64,000 nucleotides of DNA from Micromonospora trifolii (GCF_022229005.1 NZ_JAKKFD010000034.1:211706-275705); one strand, 5' to 3'; positions 50,814 through 62,745 are shown, counted from the stretch's first letter. Notes: generated by a model from the sequence alone, not told the origin. Numbers and translations: made by a program.

Positions 50814-52090
50814 CCACCGCCACCCGCGGCGACACCACCGACGTCCGACCGACCGGAGGGCTGCTGCGGCACCGCGACTTCCGGCTTCTCTGGGCCGGCC
50901 AGGCGGTCAGCAGCGTCGGCAGCAACGTCACCACTGTCGCGCTGCCCCTGGTAGCGGTCGCCGTCCTCGACGCCGGCACCTTCCAGGTGGCGGTGCTCAC
51001 CGCCGCGGCCTGGCTGCCCTGGCTGCTGATCGGGCTGCCGGCCGGCGCGTGGGTCGACCGGCTGCCCCGTCGACCGGTGATGGTGATCTGTGACCTGCTC
51101 TGCGCGGTGGCCTTCCTCAGCGTGCCGCTGGCCGCCCTGCTGGACCGGCTCACCGTCGTGCAGCTGCTGGTGGTCGCTCTCAGCGCCGGCGCCGCGCGGG
51201 TCTTCTTCGAAACCGCCGACCAGGTCTACCTGCCGGTGCTGCTGCGACCCGGGCAACTACCGGAGGGCAACGCCAAGCTCCAGGCGACCCAGACCGTGAG
51301 CTACGTCATCGGACCCGGCCTCGCCGGACTGATCGCCCAGCTCACCGGCGCCGTCGCCGCACTGCTGCTGGACGCGCTCACGTTCCTGCTCTCCGCGGTG
51401 TTCCTGCTGCGCATCCGCACCCGCGAACCACGCGTACGCCCTGCGCAACGGTCCCGATCGCTGCGCCGGGACATCACCGAGGGGCTGCGTTTCGTCATCC
51501 GGGACCCGTACCTACGGGTGCTGACGGTCTTCGGCGCGGCCAGCAACATCGGGCTGACCGGCTACCAGGCCGTTCTGGTGGTGTTCCTGATCCGCGAACT
51601 ACGTCTCCAGCCGGGGCTGGTGGGAGGGCTCGTCGGCGTGATGAGCGCCGGCGGGATCATCGGCGCGCTGCTCGCCACCACGCTGGCCCGGCGCTGCGGC
51701 ACCGCGCGGGCACTGCTGATCGCGGCGGCACTCACCGGCCCGCCCGCGCTGCTCATCCCGCTCGCCGCACCCGGCGTCGGGCTGGCCTGGCCAGCCGTCG
51801 GCGGTCTGCTGATCGGCCTCGGGGTGGCCATCGGCAACGTGGTCAAGGGCGCCTTCCGGCAGACCTACACGCCGCACCACCTGCTGGGCAGGGTGACGGT
51901 GAGCATGCACCTGCTCAACTACGGCACGATCCCGCTGGCGGCCGTGCTGGCCGGCGCGATCGGCGCACGTTACGGCGTCGGGACGGCAATTGTCGTGATG
52001 ACCGCCTGGCTGGCGCTCACCCCGTTGATTCTGTTGGTTGGGCCAATCCGGAGGCGGCGGGACATGCCCGCCGCCCCGGCGGCGTCTTGA
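50810..52090 (+). CDS. MFS transporter (MFS_3/enterobactin-exporter-like)
   Basis: A 426-residue 12-helix major facilitator. The N-terminus LLRHRDFRLLWAGQAVSSVGSNVTTVALPLVAV and GAWVDRLPRRPVMVICDLL are typical of the EntS/macrolide-exporter group. It is translationally coupled to the ArsR regulator; the pair probably forms a self-regulated efflux unit whose substrate is unknown. Confidence 0.92.
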   Translation: MTTATRGDTTDVRPTGGLLRHRDFRLLWAGQAVSSVGSNVTTVALPLVAVAVLDAGTFQVAVLTAAAWLPWLLIGLPAGAWVDRLPRRPVMVICDLLCAVAFLSVPLAALLDRLTVVQLLVVALSAGAARVFFETADQVYLPVLLRPGQLPEGNAKLQATQTVSYVIGPGLAGLIAQLTGAVAALLLDALTFLLSAVFLLRIRTREPRVRPAQRSRSLRRDITEGLRFVIRDPYLRVLTVFGAASNIGLTGYQAVLVVFLIRELRLQPGLVGGLVGVMSAGGIIGALLATTLARRCGTARALLIAAALTGPPALLIPLAAPGVGLAWPAVGGLLIGLGVAIGNVVKGAFRQTYTPHHLLGRVTVSMHLLNYGTIPLAAVLAGAIGARYGVGTAIVVMTAWLALTPLILLVGPIRRRRDMPAAPAAS

Positions 52091-52099
52091 GTGCGCTGC

Positions 52100-52126
52100 G
52101 ACGGCGGCCGGAGACCGGCCGCCGTC
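52100..52126. terminator. Bidirectional terminator between MFS and cold-shock genes
   Basis: GACGGCGGCCGG (52100-52111) pairs perfectly with CCGGCCGCCGTC (52115-52126) around AGA, between convergent genes. Confidence 0.75.
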
Positions 52127-52138
52127 ACCGGCACGGAG

Positions 52139-52342
52139 CTACATCGGGCGGACGTTGTCCGCCTGCGGACCCTTCTGCCCCTGGGTCACCTCGAACTCGA
52201 CCTTCTGGCCCTCGTTGAGCTCCCGGTAGCCGCTCGAAGCGATGGCGGAGTAGTGGACGAACACGTCCGGCCCTCCACCGTCCTGCTCGATGAAGCCGAA
52301 GCCCTTTTCCGAGTTGAACCACTTAACCGTGCCGGTTGCCAT
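52139..52342 (-). CDS. Cold-shock protein (CspA family)
   Basis: A 67-residue single OB-fold protein that binds single-stranded RNA/DNA. RNP1 is KGFGFI and RNP2 is VFVHYSAI, with N-terminal GTVKWFNSEKGF. It acts as an RNA chaperone. ATG 52342 follows GGGAGAG. About 190 bp of AT-richer leader lies upstream, as is common for csp genes. Confidence 0.96.
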   Translation of the reverse strand: MATGTVKWFNSEKGFGFIEQDGGGPDVFVHYSAIASSGYRELNEGQKVEFEVTQGQKGPQADNVRPM

Positions 52343-52535
52343 GCATCTCTCCCTGTTCAAAGCGGCTGACCCTCGGCCTCTGGCCGATGATCGCCCGTAC
52401 CTGTTCGACAGTAACGGGCAAAACCCCGATCCGCTGGCCGAAGTGCCGTAGGTATTTGACTGAACTCGGGTGAACTCTGCGCGGCGGCATGTGAAACCCG
52501 CCCCGACCAACCGCCGCTGGGGCATGCTTGCGCCG

Positions 52536-53219
52536 ATGAGCGATGCCGCAGCCGACGCGCTGACCGAACTGGAACGCGAGATCCACGCGCCCGGCGCCGG
52601 TCTGGACCGGCTCCGGTTGATGCCCACCCCGTTCGTCCCCGAGGTGCGGCTTCACCTGGCCGAGGACGCGATCGTCTGGTGGGCCCGGATGGAGGCCAAC
52701 GCCGGACACACGCTGCCGGCGCCGTACTGGGCGTCCGCCTGGGCCGGCGGGCAGGCCCTCGCCCGCCACCTCCTCGACCACCCGGAACTGGCCGCCGGCC
52801 GCCGGGTGCTCGACCTCGCCGCCGGGTCCGGGCTGGTGGCCATCGCCGCCGCGCTGGCCGGCGCCGCGGAGGTGATCGCCAACGACATCGACCCGTACGC
52901 CGTCGCCGCCGTCACCCTCAACGCGCGGGCCAACCACGTCACCGTCGACGCCACCGGGGACGACCTGCTCGACAGCACCGAAGCGAAGGTCGATCTGGTC
53001 GTCGCCGGGGACGTCTTCTACGACCGCGCGATGGCCGACCGGATGCTGCCCTTCCTTCAGCGGGCCGCCGCCGCAGGGGCCGACGTGCTGGTCGGCGACC
53101 CCGGCCGCGGACACCTACCGGCGGACCGCCTGACCGTGCTGGCCGACTACCCGGTGCCCACCACCGAACCGTCAGTCGACTCGTCGCTCCGCCACGTGCA
53201 GGTGCTACGCCCCGCCTGA
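52536..53219 (+). CDS. Class I SAM methyltransferase (ETFB-lysine/PrmA-like)
   Basis: A 227-residue methyltransferase with LPAPYWASAWAGGQALARHLL before motif I VLDLAAGSGLVAIAAA, motif II VIANDIDPYA, and post-I DLVVAGDVFYDRAMADRMLPFL. This layout is that of the protein N-methyltransferase group (methyltransf_16, ETF-beta lysine and nicotinamide N-methyltransferase-like). A protein substrate is likely but not shown. The start is ATG 52536 or ATG 52524; neither has a strong RBS. Confidence 0.87.
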   Translation: MSDAAADALTELEREIHAPGAGLDRLRLMPTPFVPEVRLHLAEDAIVWWARMEANAGHTLPAPYWASAWAGGQALARHLLDHPELAAGRRVLDLAAGSGLVAIAAALAGAAEVIANDIDPYAVAAVTLNARANHVTVDATGDDLLDSTEAKVDLVVAGDVFYDRAMADRMLPFLQRAAAAGADVLVGDPGRGHLPADRLTVLADYPVPTTEPSVDSSLRHVQVLRPA

Positions 53220-53319
53220 GGCGGACCCCGACTCAGGGGCGACCCCGAGGCGGATACCAGGGGTCACTCGGGGCTACGACCCGATGTCCGAAGTGGTGCC
53301 GCGGCCATAGCGTCAACGC

Positions 53320-53928
53320 ATGACGCAATGGCTGGCCCAGATCGGAGAACTACCGATTCTGCTGCTGATGGGTGCGCTCGGGCTCGTCATGCTCTTCGAC
53401 GCCGTACCGCTGCTGGGTGTCCTCGTCCCCGGCGACGTGGCGATCCTCGCCGCCGTCGGCGTCGGCCGCCCGAGCACCGGGCTGGCCACCTTCACCGCGG
53501 TGCTGATCGGTTGCCTGGCCGGCTGGTCGCTGAGCTTCCTGGTCGGCCGTCACTACTCCGACCGACTGCGCGACAGCCGCATCGGCGGCTGGATCGGCGA
53601 GAGCCGTTGGACAGCGGCCGAAGGAATCCTGCGCCGCGGCGGCGGCCGGATGATGGTGGTCGCGCCGTTCCTGCCGGTCTTCAACGCGCTGCTGCCACTG
53701 GCCGCCGGCGGGCTGCGGATGTCGTACCGTCGATTTCTCGGCTGCGCGACGCTCGGCGCGGCCGCCTGGGCCGGTCTCTACCTCGCCCTGGGCACCGCGT
53801 CACGGTCGGTGGCCGGGCTGCTGCCGGGCGACCCCAGCCCACTGCTGGTCACCATGGGGGTCGGGCTGGTGCTGGCTTCCGTCGCGTTGCTGGGGGCGCG
53901 GCGGCGGTTGTTCTCCGTCGTGGCCTGA
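53320..53928 (+). CDS. DedA family membrane protein
   Basis: A 202-residue DedA/SNARE-associated-domain protein with about five helices: FDAVPLLGVLVPGDVAILAAVGVGR, SFLVGRHYSDRLRDSR, and RRGGGRMMVVAPFLPVFNALLPLAAGGLRMSYRRF. DedA proteins are linked to undecaprenyl-phosphate or lipid flipping and membrane homeostasis. It is the second DedA in the window and has no fused domain. ATG 53320. Confidence 0.9.
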   Translation: MTQWLAQIGELPILLLMGALGLVMLFDAVPLLGVLVPGDVAILAAVGVGRPSTGLATFTAVLIGCLAGWSLSFLVGRHYSDRLRDSRIGGWIGESRWTAAEGILRRGGGRMMVVAPFLPVFNALLPLAAGGLRMSYRRFLGCATLGAAAWAGLYLALGTASRSVAGLLPGDPSPLLVTMGVGLVLASVALLGARRRLFSVVA

Positions 53929-53972
53929 GCTTGTCTTTGTTCTGGGGGGCTCTGGAGCCGGGTGCGGTGGGT

Positions 53973-54050
53973 GGGGGCGGGGGCCCGCCGTGCCCGGCTC
54001 CGGGCGGTCAGGCTTGATCCCTGCGCCGGGCACGGCGGGCCCCCGCCCCC
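53973..54050. repeat. Hairpin element with conserved 26-nt loop, copy 2
   Basis: A 26-nt left arm (53973-53998, begins GGGGGCGGGGGCCCG) and right arm (54025-54050) are exact reverse complements. The 26-nt loop (53999-54024) is identical to that of 19574-19649, and identity stops where each stem begins apart from the closing C-G pair. It lies between convergent dedA and the MBL gene. Confidence 0.9.
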
Positions 54051-54148
54051 GTCGTGGTTTCGGCTCGCGCACGGAGGTGCCGCCACCGTCAGTGGGTTTT
54101 GATCTTGGTGGTTCTTGGTCGACGTTGGGTCTTTTGGTTGGTGGTGGG

Positions 54149-54802
54149 TTACCAGCCTCTGGCTTTCCACTGGGGGAGGGCGGGGCGCTCGGTGCCCAGG
54201 GTGCTGTCCTTGCCGTGGCCCGGGTAGAACCAGGTGTCGTCCGGGAGCCTGTCGAACAGCTTGTGTTCGACGTCACCGATCAGCGCCGCGAAGCGCTCCG
54301 GGTCCTTGTCGGTGTTGCCCACCCCACCCGGGAAGAGACTGTCGCCGGTGAAGAGGTGCGGGGTGCCGGCCGGGTCGCGGTAGAGCAGCGCGATCGAACC
54401 CGGGGTGTGCCCCTTGATGTGGATGACCTCCAGCGCGCAGTCGCCGACCGCCACTGTGTCGCCGTCGGCCAGCCGCTCCGCCTCGATCGGCAGCCCCGCC
54501 GCGTCGTCGGCGTGCACCAGTGCCCGGGCGCCGGTCTTGGCGACGACCTCCTCCAGCGCCACCCAGTGATCCATGTGCTGGTGGGTCGTCACCACGGCGG
54601 TGAGCCCACCGGCACCGATCAGCTCGAGCAGCCGGGGTGCCTCGTTGGCGGCGTCGATCAGCACCTGGTCACCGGTGCCCGTGCAGCGCAGCAGGTAGGC
54701 GTTGTTGTCCATCGGACCCACCGACAGCTTGCTGATGGTCAGCCCGTCCAGCTCCCGAACCGCCGGTGCGCCGCCGTGCGTGACGTCTCCGCTGTATGTC
54801 AT
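54149..54802 (-). CDS. MBL-fold metallohydrolase (glyoxalase II-like)
   Basis: A 217-residue metallo-beta-lactamase-fold protein. The metal site HxHxDH is TTHQHMDHW, with further His in HIKGHTPGSIALLY and the closing YPGHGKDSTLG. It is probably a thioester hydrolase of the hydroxyacylglutathione-hydrolase-like group, perhaps using a mycothiol thioester in an actinomycete. It is 7 nt downstream of the mycothiol-dependent isomerase-family gene, same strand, so the two are likely one operon. Confidence 0.92.
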   Translation of the reverse strand: MTYSGDVTHGGAPAVRELDGLTISKLSVGPMDNNAYLLRCTGTGDQVLIDAANEAPRLLELIGAGGLTAVVTTHQHMDHWVALEEVVAKTGARALVHADDAAGLPIEAERLADGDTVAVGDCALEVIHIKGHTPGSIALLYRDPAGTPHLFTGDSLFPGGVGNTDKDPERFAALIGDVEHKLFDRLPDDTWFYPGHGKDSTLGTERPALPQWKARGW

Positions 54803-54809
54803 GACGTTT

Positions 54810-55526
54810 CTATATCCATTCCGGTGGAGTAGGCAGGGGACCGTCAGGGGTGACGGAGAGCAGGGCGCCGTCGGCGCGGCCGATCAGCCAGGCGGCGAGG
54901 TCGGGCGCGGGACCGGCGACGACCGGGGCGTCCACACCATGCCCGATCACCACCTCGTGCTCGCTGCCGTCGAGACGCAGCACCATCGACGGCGGTGTCG
55001 GCCCCGTGGCGTGATGACTGGCCGCCTCCCGCAGCAGACGGTGGGCGAACGTCTCGGACCAGTCAGCGGCCCGGTAGTCGGCGGCCAGATCAAGGTGGTG
55101 CACCTCGATCTCCCGCAGCCGGCCCCAGACGAGCAGCGCCGCCGGCCACGGGCCCTTACGCGCCTGCACCGTCGCCGCCCAGGCATCGGCCGGCATCGCC
55201 GCGACCGCCTCGGAGAACAGGTCCGCTGTGCGTCGCAGGTCGTCCAGGTGTGCGGCCGCTGGCCGGCCCGAACCGGATTCGATGTCCGCGGTGCGGGCGT
55301 CCAGTGAGGCGTACATCGGCAGCGCCTCCCCGGTGCGGGCCGCGGTGAGCAGGTTGACGAAGCCGTCGGCGTTGCGCGCCACATGCGCCAGCACGTGGCC
55401 GCGCGTCCAGCCCGGCAGCAGCGACGCGGCGGCCAGGTCCGCGGCGTCGAAAGAAGCGGCGGTACGCAGTAGTCGGCTGGTGGCCGCGTCCACCTCGCCC
55501 ATCAGCAGCAGCGGATCCGTGGTCAC
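54810..55526 (-). CDS. Maleylpyruvate isomerase family mycothiol-dependent enzyme
   Basis: A 238-residue DinB-fold protein. The metal-binding His residues are seen in GHVLAHVARNADG and REIEVHHLDLAADY, with Trp in LLPGWTRGHV. The family uses mycothiol as thiol cofactor, which itself indicates an actinobacterial host. It is upstream of the MBL-fold gene and divergent from rsgA. It starts at GTG 55526. Confidence 0.92.
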   Translation of the reverse strand: MTTDPLLLMGEVDAATSRLLRTAASFDAADLAAASLLPGWTRGHVLAHVARNADGFVNLLTAARTGEALPMYASLDARTADIESGSGRPAAAHLDDLRRTADLFSEAVAAMPADAWAATVQARKGPWPAALLVWGRLREIEVHHLDLAADYRAADWSETFAHRLLREAASHHATGPTPPSMVLRLDGSEHEVVIGHGVDAPVVAGPAPDLAAWLIGRADGALLSVTPDGPLPTPPEWI

Positions 55527-55704
55527 CCGTCGACCCTAGCGGTCCGCCGTCGCGCCGTCGCCGGGGAAATCGCTTTCGGCGCGTCGGCGCGCGACCTACC
55601 GTCAGCGGCAGACGCGGCACCGGGACATCGGACGGAGGTGGTGATCATGCCGGACGTGGCACGCGTGTTCCGCCATCACCAGCTTCGACACCGATGAGGA
55701 TGCC

Positions 55705-56775
55705 ATGACGATCGATCTGACCGCCCTCGGCTGGGACGCCGAGCGGGCGGCGTACGCCGCGCGACGCGGCGAGCACCAGCCGGGTCGGGTGGCCCGGGTG
55801 GACCGGGGGGTCTGCACGGTGCTGACCGCAGTCGGCCCGGTCCGGGCCAGCCTGGGTGGGGCGGTGCTGACCGCCGCCGCGCGGGACCCGTCCGCGCTGC
55901 CCTGCGCCGGGGACTGGGTGCTGCTCATTCACTGGCCGGACCGCCGCCTCACCGTCGAGGCGGTGCTGCCCCGGCGAGGGGCGCTGATCCGGCGCACCGC
56001 AGGCAAGGACGCCAGCGGCCAGGTGCTGGCCGCCAACCTCGACGCCGCCGCCGTGGTGGAGCCGGTGCACCCCGAGCCGGACGTGGGCCGGATCGAGCGG
56101 CTGCTCTCCCTGGCCCACGAGTCCGGCGCCCGGCCACTCGTCGTACTGACCAAGGCGGACCTCGCGGCCGACCCGGCCGCGCTGGCCCGCCAGCTGGCCG
56201 ACATCGCCCCCGGGGTGCCGGTGCTGCCGGTCAGCGCCGAACGAGGCCTCGGGCTGGAGCCGTTGCGCGCCGAGGTGACGCCCGGCCGCACGCTCGGCCT
56301 GCTCGGCCCGTCCGGTGCGGGCAAGTCGAGCCTGGTCAACGCCCTCGTCGGGGCGGTGATGATGCCCACCCAGGCGATCCGGCGCGTCGACGGCAAGGGT
56401 CGACACACCACCACCTGGCGGGCCCTCGTACCCGTCCCCGGTGGCGGTGCGGTGATCGACACGCCCGGTGTCCGGGCGGTCGGCCTGCTGGACGGCGCAA
56501 CCGGCCTCGACCGGGCGTTCGCTGACATCGCCGGGCTGGCCGAGGGCTGCCGGTACGCCGACTGCGGCCACGACGGCGAGCCGGCCTGCGCGGTCCGGGA
56601 GGCGCTGCACGCCGGCGAGCTCTCCACCCGTCGATGGGAGAGCTGGCGGCGGCTGCAGGGTGAGGTGGCCCACGAGAGCCGACGCCGGGAGGCCCGGGTG
56701 GCGGCGGAACGGCGCGGCGGGTGGCGTTCGGCGCGGCGTCGGGCCGCGCGTCCGCCGACGCCCGGCGGCTACTGA
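55705..56775 (+). CDS. rsgA: Ribosome small-subunit GTPase RsgA
   Basis: A 356-residue circularly permuted GTPase that acts in late 30S maturation. The N-terminal OB fold is followed by G4 TKADL, then G1 LGPSGAGKSSLVN, then G3 DTPGVRAVGL, the diagnostic order. The C-terminal zinc knuckle has CRYADCGHDGEPAC and a following Arg-rich helix. ATG 55705 is used, with GATGAGG upstream. Confidence 0.93.
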   Translation: MTIDLTALGWDAERAAYAARRGEHQPGRVARVDRGVCTVLTAVGPVRASLGGAVLTAAARDPSALPCAGDWVLLIHWPDRRLTVEAVLPRRGALIRRTAGKDASGQVLAANLDAAAVVEPVHPEPDVGRIERLLSLAHESGARPLVVLTKADLAADPAALARQLADIAPGVPVLPVSAERGLGLEPLRAEVTPGRTLGLLGPSGAGKSSLVNALVGAVMMPTQAIRRVDGKGRHTTTWRALVPVPGGGAVIDTPGVRAVGLLDGATGLDRAFADIAGLAEGCRYADCGHDGEPACAVREALHAGELSTRRWESWRRLQGEVAHESRRREARVAAERRGGWRSARRRAARPPTPGGY

Positions 56776-56862
56776 CCGGGCGCCCGTCGACGCGCGGGCG
56801 CCCGGGCTTGCGGGCGGCGCGGCCGACCGGGCTGAGCTGGGGGAATGTGCGGGCGAGGGAAA

Positions 56863-56885
56863 CTGTCATACCTCGGGGCTAGAGT
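56863..56885 (+). promoter_or_regulatory. Possible DNA-damage (PafBC type) promoter of uvrA
   Basis: CTGTCATAC-N8-TAGAGT has the exact 8-nt spacing and a full TANNNT -10, but matches only 5 of 9 upstream positions. It would give a leader of about 90 nt before uvrA. Confidence 0.4.
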
Positions 56886-56980
56886 TGCCGAGGCGTGTTT
56901 TCCGCGCCCGCACGACCGCTCAAGACCACCCAGAGCGGGACAGATCCTTCGCTTCGTCTTCTCCCGGGAGTACACGCACC

Positions 56981-59926
<2,946 letters not shown>

Positions 59927-59947
59927 CCAATCTGTGCGTGTTCGAGG

Positions 59948-59980
59948 GGCGGGGCGGGTCGGTCGACGACCCGCCCCGCC
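59948..59980 (+). terminator. uvrA terminator
   Basis: GGCGGGGCGGGTCG (59948-59961) pairs perfectly with CGACCCGCCCCGCC (59967-59980) around GTCGA, followed by a short T-containing tail. It lies 22 nt after the uvrA stop. Confidence 0.8.
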
Positions 59981-60089
59981 GCATTTGCCGGGTCGGACGA
60001 GTGCCGCGATGAACCATCCGGCACAGTTGCCCGTGTGGAGAAGTGTGGCCGGCTTTCGACCGGCGCAGCGGGCTAGAGAGAGGCGAGGC

Positions 60090-60575
60090 ATGAGTGACGA
60101 TCAGGCGCTGACCGGTCCGGGTACGCAGACACGTCGTACCCTGCTCACCGGCGTCGGGGCGGTCGGCGCGGCCGTCGTGCTGGCTGCCTGCGGCAGCGAC
60201 GACGGCGGCAGCGGCAGTGGCGCACCCACCAGTGGTGGTCCCGCCGTGCCCAGCACCGGTGACGCCGGCGGCGGCGACCGGCAGAATGCCCAGTCGCTGG
60301 CCACCACCGCCGACATCCCGGTCGGAGGCGGCAAGGTCCTCGCCGCCGAAGGTGTGGTCATCACCCAGCCCGCAGCGGGCCAGTTCAAGGGCTTCAGCCC
60401 GATCTGTACGCACCAGAACTGCCCGGTGACGAACGTCGACGGCGGCACCATCAACTGCACCTGCCACGGCAGCAAGTTCTCGATCGAGGACGGCTCGGTG
60501 AAGGCGGGCCCGGCCACCAAGCCGCTGCCGCCCAAGGAAATCAAGGTCACCGGCGACCAGATCTCGCTGGCCTGA
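60090..60575 (+). CDS. Rieske [2Fe-2S] lipoprotein
   Basis: A 161-residue exported iron-sulfur protein. The N-terminus has twin arginines (TRRTLLTG, R15-R16) and lipobox VLAAC (C34), suggesting Tat export as a folded lipoprotein. Cluster ligands are C106-T-H108 and C123-x2-H126, with C111 and C125 able to form the Rieske disulfide. It probably serves as an electron carrier outside the membrane; the partner is unknown. It sits between uvrA and uvrC, a position seen in other actinobacteria. Confidence 0.92.
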   Translation: MSDDQALTGPGTQTRRTLLTGVGAVGAAVVLAACGSDDGGSGSGAPTSGGPAVPSTGDAGGGDRQNAQSLATTADIPVGGGKVLAAEGVVITQPAAGQFKGFSPICTHQNCPVTNVDGGTINCTCHGSKFSIEDGSVKAGPATKPLPPKEIKVTGDQISLA

Positions 60576-60632
60576 TCCGACGCGCGGCCGGCGGGCTGCC
60601 CCGGCCGCACGCCGGCCGGTCGGCCCGGTGTC

Positions 60633-60720
60633 GCAGGATCGACTCGCGTTTCGGGAAGTCGGGGTGTCAGCGGTGTGCCGACACCCCGACTTCCCGTAAG
60701 GCCGAGTGGATCACGCCTGC
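60633..60720. repeat. GATCGACTCG-family palindromic element, copy 1
   Basis: A perfect 17-bp stem (60652-60668 with 60680-60696, CGGGAAGTCGGGGTGTC) and 11-nt loop is flanked by outer inverted segments GGATCGACTCG and CGAGTGGATC. It follows the Rieske gene and may terminate it. Its outer parts recur at 63160 and 63487. Confidence 0.75.
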
Positions 60721-60726
60721 GGTGGG

Positions 60727-60749
60727 GTGTCGGTGCTGCGGACTAGGCT
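60727..60749 (+). promoter_or_regulatory. DNA-damage (PafBC type) promoter of uvrC
   Basis: GTGTCGGTG-N8-TAGGCT matches TTGTCRGTG-N8-TANNNT at 8 of 9 upstream positions and in the -10. The -10 ends 8 nt before GTG 60757, predicting a leaderless transcript. Confidence 0.7.
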
Positions 60750-60756
60750 TGTTGGT

Positions 60757-62745
60757 GTGGCTGACCCCTCGACCTACCGCCCCGCACCCGGCACCATCCC
60801 GGAGCTACCGGGGGTCTACCGCTTTCGCGACGGCACCGGCCGGGTGATCTACGTCGGCAAGGCGCGAAATCTGCGCAGCCGACTCAACTCCTACTTCGGC
60901 GACGTCTGGAACCTGCACGAGCGCACCCGGCAGATGGTCACCACCGCCGAGTCGGTGGACTGGATCACCGTCGGCACCGAGGTCGAGGCGCTCCAGCAGG
61001 AGTTCACCTGGATCAAGCAGTACGATCCGCGGTTCAACGTCCGCTACCGCGACGACAAGTCGTACCCCTATCTCGCCGTCACCCTCGACGAGGAGTACCC
61101 GCGGCTCCAGGTGATGCGCGGCGCCAAGCGCAAGGGCGTGCGGTACTTCGGCCCCTACTCGCATGCCTGGGCCATCCGGGAGACCCTCGACCTGCTGCTG
61201 CGGGTGTTCCCCGCGCGGACGTGCTCCGCCGGGGTGTTCAAGCGGGCCGGCCAGGTCGGTCGCCCCTGCCTGCTGGGCTACATCGGCAAGTGCTCGGCGC
61301 CATGCGTGGGCACCGTCTCCGCCGACGAACACCGGGCGATCGTCGACGGGTTCTGCGACTTCATGGCCGGGCGCACCGACACCATGGTCCGCAAGATCGA
61401 ACGCGAGATGACCGAGGCGAGCGAGCAGCTGGAGTTCGAGCGGGCCGCCCGGCTGCGCGACGACGTGGCCGCGCTGCGCCGGGCCATGGAGAAGCAGACA
61501 GTGGTGCTCGGCGACGGCACCGACGCCGACGTCGTCGCGTTCGCCGACGACCCGCTCGAGGCGGCCGTGCAGGTCTTCCACGTCCGCGACGGCCGGGTCC
61601 GCGGCCAGCGCGGCTGGGTGGTGGAGAAGACCGAGGACCTGACCACCGGGGACCTGGTGCACCACTTCTGCACCCAGGTGTACGGCGGCGAGCACGGCGA
61701 GGCCGACGTGCCTCGCGAACTGCTGGTCCCCGAGCTGCCCGCGGACGCCGACGCGCTGGCCGAATGGCTCTCCAACCACCGGGGCAGTCGGGTGTCGCTG
61801 CGGGTGCCGCAGCGTGGCGACAAACGCTCATTGATGGAGACGGTGGAGCGCAACGCCAAGGACGCGCTGGCCCGGCACAAGCTCAAGCGCTCCGGTGACC
61901 TGACCACCCGGGGCAAGGCACTGGACGAGATCAGCGAGGCGCTGGGCATGAGCACCTCGCCGCTGCGCATCGAGTGTTTCGACATCTCCCAGATCCAGGG
62001 CACCGACGTGGTCGCCAGCATGGTGGTCTTCGAGGACGGGTTGCCCCGCAAGAGCGAGTACCGGCGGTTCATCGTCCGGGGCGCCACCGACGACCTCTCC
62101 GCGATGTCCGAGGTGCTCCGTCGGCGCTTCGCCCGCTACCTGGACGCCCGGGCCGAGACGGGCGAGGTGGGCGTGGAGTCCGCCGACGACGCCGCCGCCC
62201 CCGAGGACGCGGTCGAGCCGCAGGTCGGCGTCCTGATCGATCCGACCACCGGCCGGCCCCGGAAATTCGCGTACCCGCCGCAGCTGGTGGTCGTCGACGG
62301 CGGTGCCCCACAGGTCGCGGCCGCCGCGCAGGCCCTCGCCGACCTGGGCATCGACGATGTGGCGCTGTGCGGGCTGGCCAAGCGGCTGGAGGAGGTATGG
62401 CTCCCGGACGACGAGTTCCCGGTCATCCTCCCGCGCACCTCCGAGGGGCTCTACCTGCTGCAACGGGTGCGCGACGAGGCCCACCGGTTCGCTATCACCT
62501 TCCATCGGCAGCGCCGCTCCAAGCGGATGACCGAGTCGGCGCTGGACCAGGTACCCGGGCTGGGCGAGGTGCGCCGCAAGGCGCTGCTGCGGCACTTCGG
62601 CTCGCTCAAGCGGCTGTCGGCCGCAACTGTCGAAGAGATCACCGAGGTGCCGGGGGTGGGGCGGCGCACCGCCGAGGCGATCCTGGCCGCCCTCGACAAG
62701 GACACGAAGGCCGGCGACGGCGCGGAGGCGAAGCCCAGCGCCTGA
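60757..62745 (+). CDS. uvrC: UvrABC excinuclease subunit C
   Basis: A 662-residue dual-incision nuclease. The N-terminal GIY-YIG domain reads LPGVYRFRDGTGRVIYVGKARNLRSRL. A Cys cluster follows (RTCSAGVFKRAGQVGRPCLLGYIGKCSAPC). The UVR motif for UvrB contact is near residue 215 (MTEASEQLEFERAARLRDDV). The RNase H-like domain has ECFDISQIQGTD and DGGAPQV, and the C-terminal (HhH)2 is VPGLGEVRRKALL and VPGVGRRTAEAIL. GTG 60757 fits both the family start and the promoter geometry. Confidence 0.97.
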   Translation: MADPSTYRPAPGTIPELPGVYRFRDGTGRVIYVGKARNLRSRLNSYFGDVWNLHERTRQMVTTAESVDWITVGTEVEALQQEFTWIKQYDPRFNVRYRDDKSYPYLAVTLDEEYPRLQVMRGAKRKGVRYFGPYSHAWAIRETLDLLLRVFPARTCSAGVFKRAGQVGRPCLLGYIGKCSAPCVGTVSADEHRAIVDGFCDFMAGRTDTMVRKIEREMTEASEQLEFERAARLRDDVAALRRAMEKQTVVLGDGTDADVVAFADDPLEAAVQVFHVRDGRVRGQRGWVVEKTEDLTTGDLVHHFCTQVYGGEHGEADVPRELLVPELPADADALAEWLSNHRGSRVSLRVPQRGDKRSLMETVERNAKDALARHKLKRSGDLTTRGKALDEISEALGMSTSPLRIECFDISQIQGTDVVASMVVFEDGLPRKSEYRRFIVRGATDDLSAMSEVLRRRFARYLDARAETGEVGVESADDAAAPEDAVEPQVGVLIDPTTGRPRKFAYPPQLVVVDGGAPQVAAAAQALADLGIDDVALCGLAKRLEEVWLPDDEFPVILPRTSEGLYLLQRVRDEAHRFAITFHRQRRSKRMTESALDQVPGLGEVRRKALLRHFGSLKRLSAATVEEITEVPGVGRRTAEAILAALDKDTKAGDGAEAKPSA

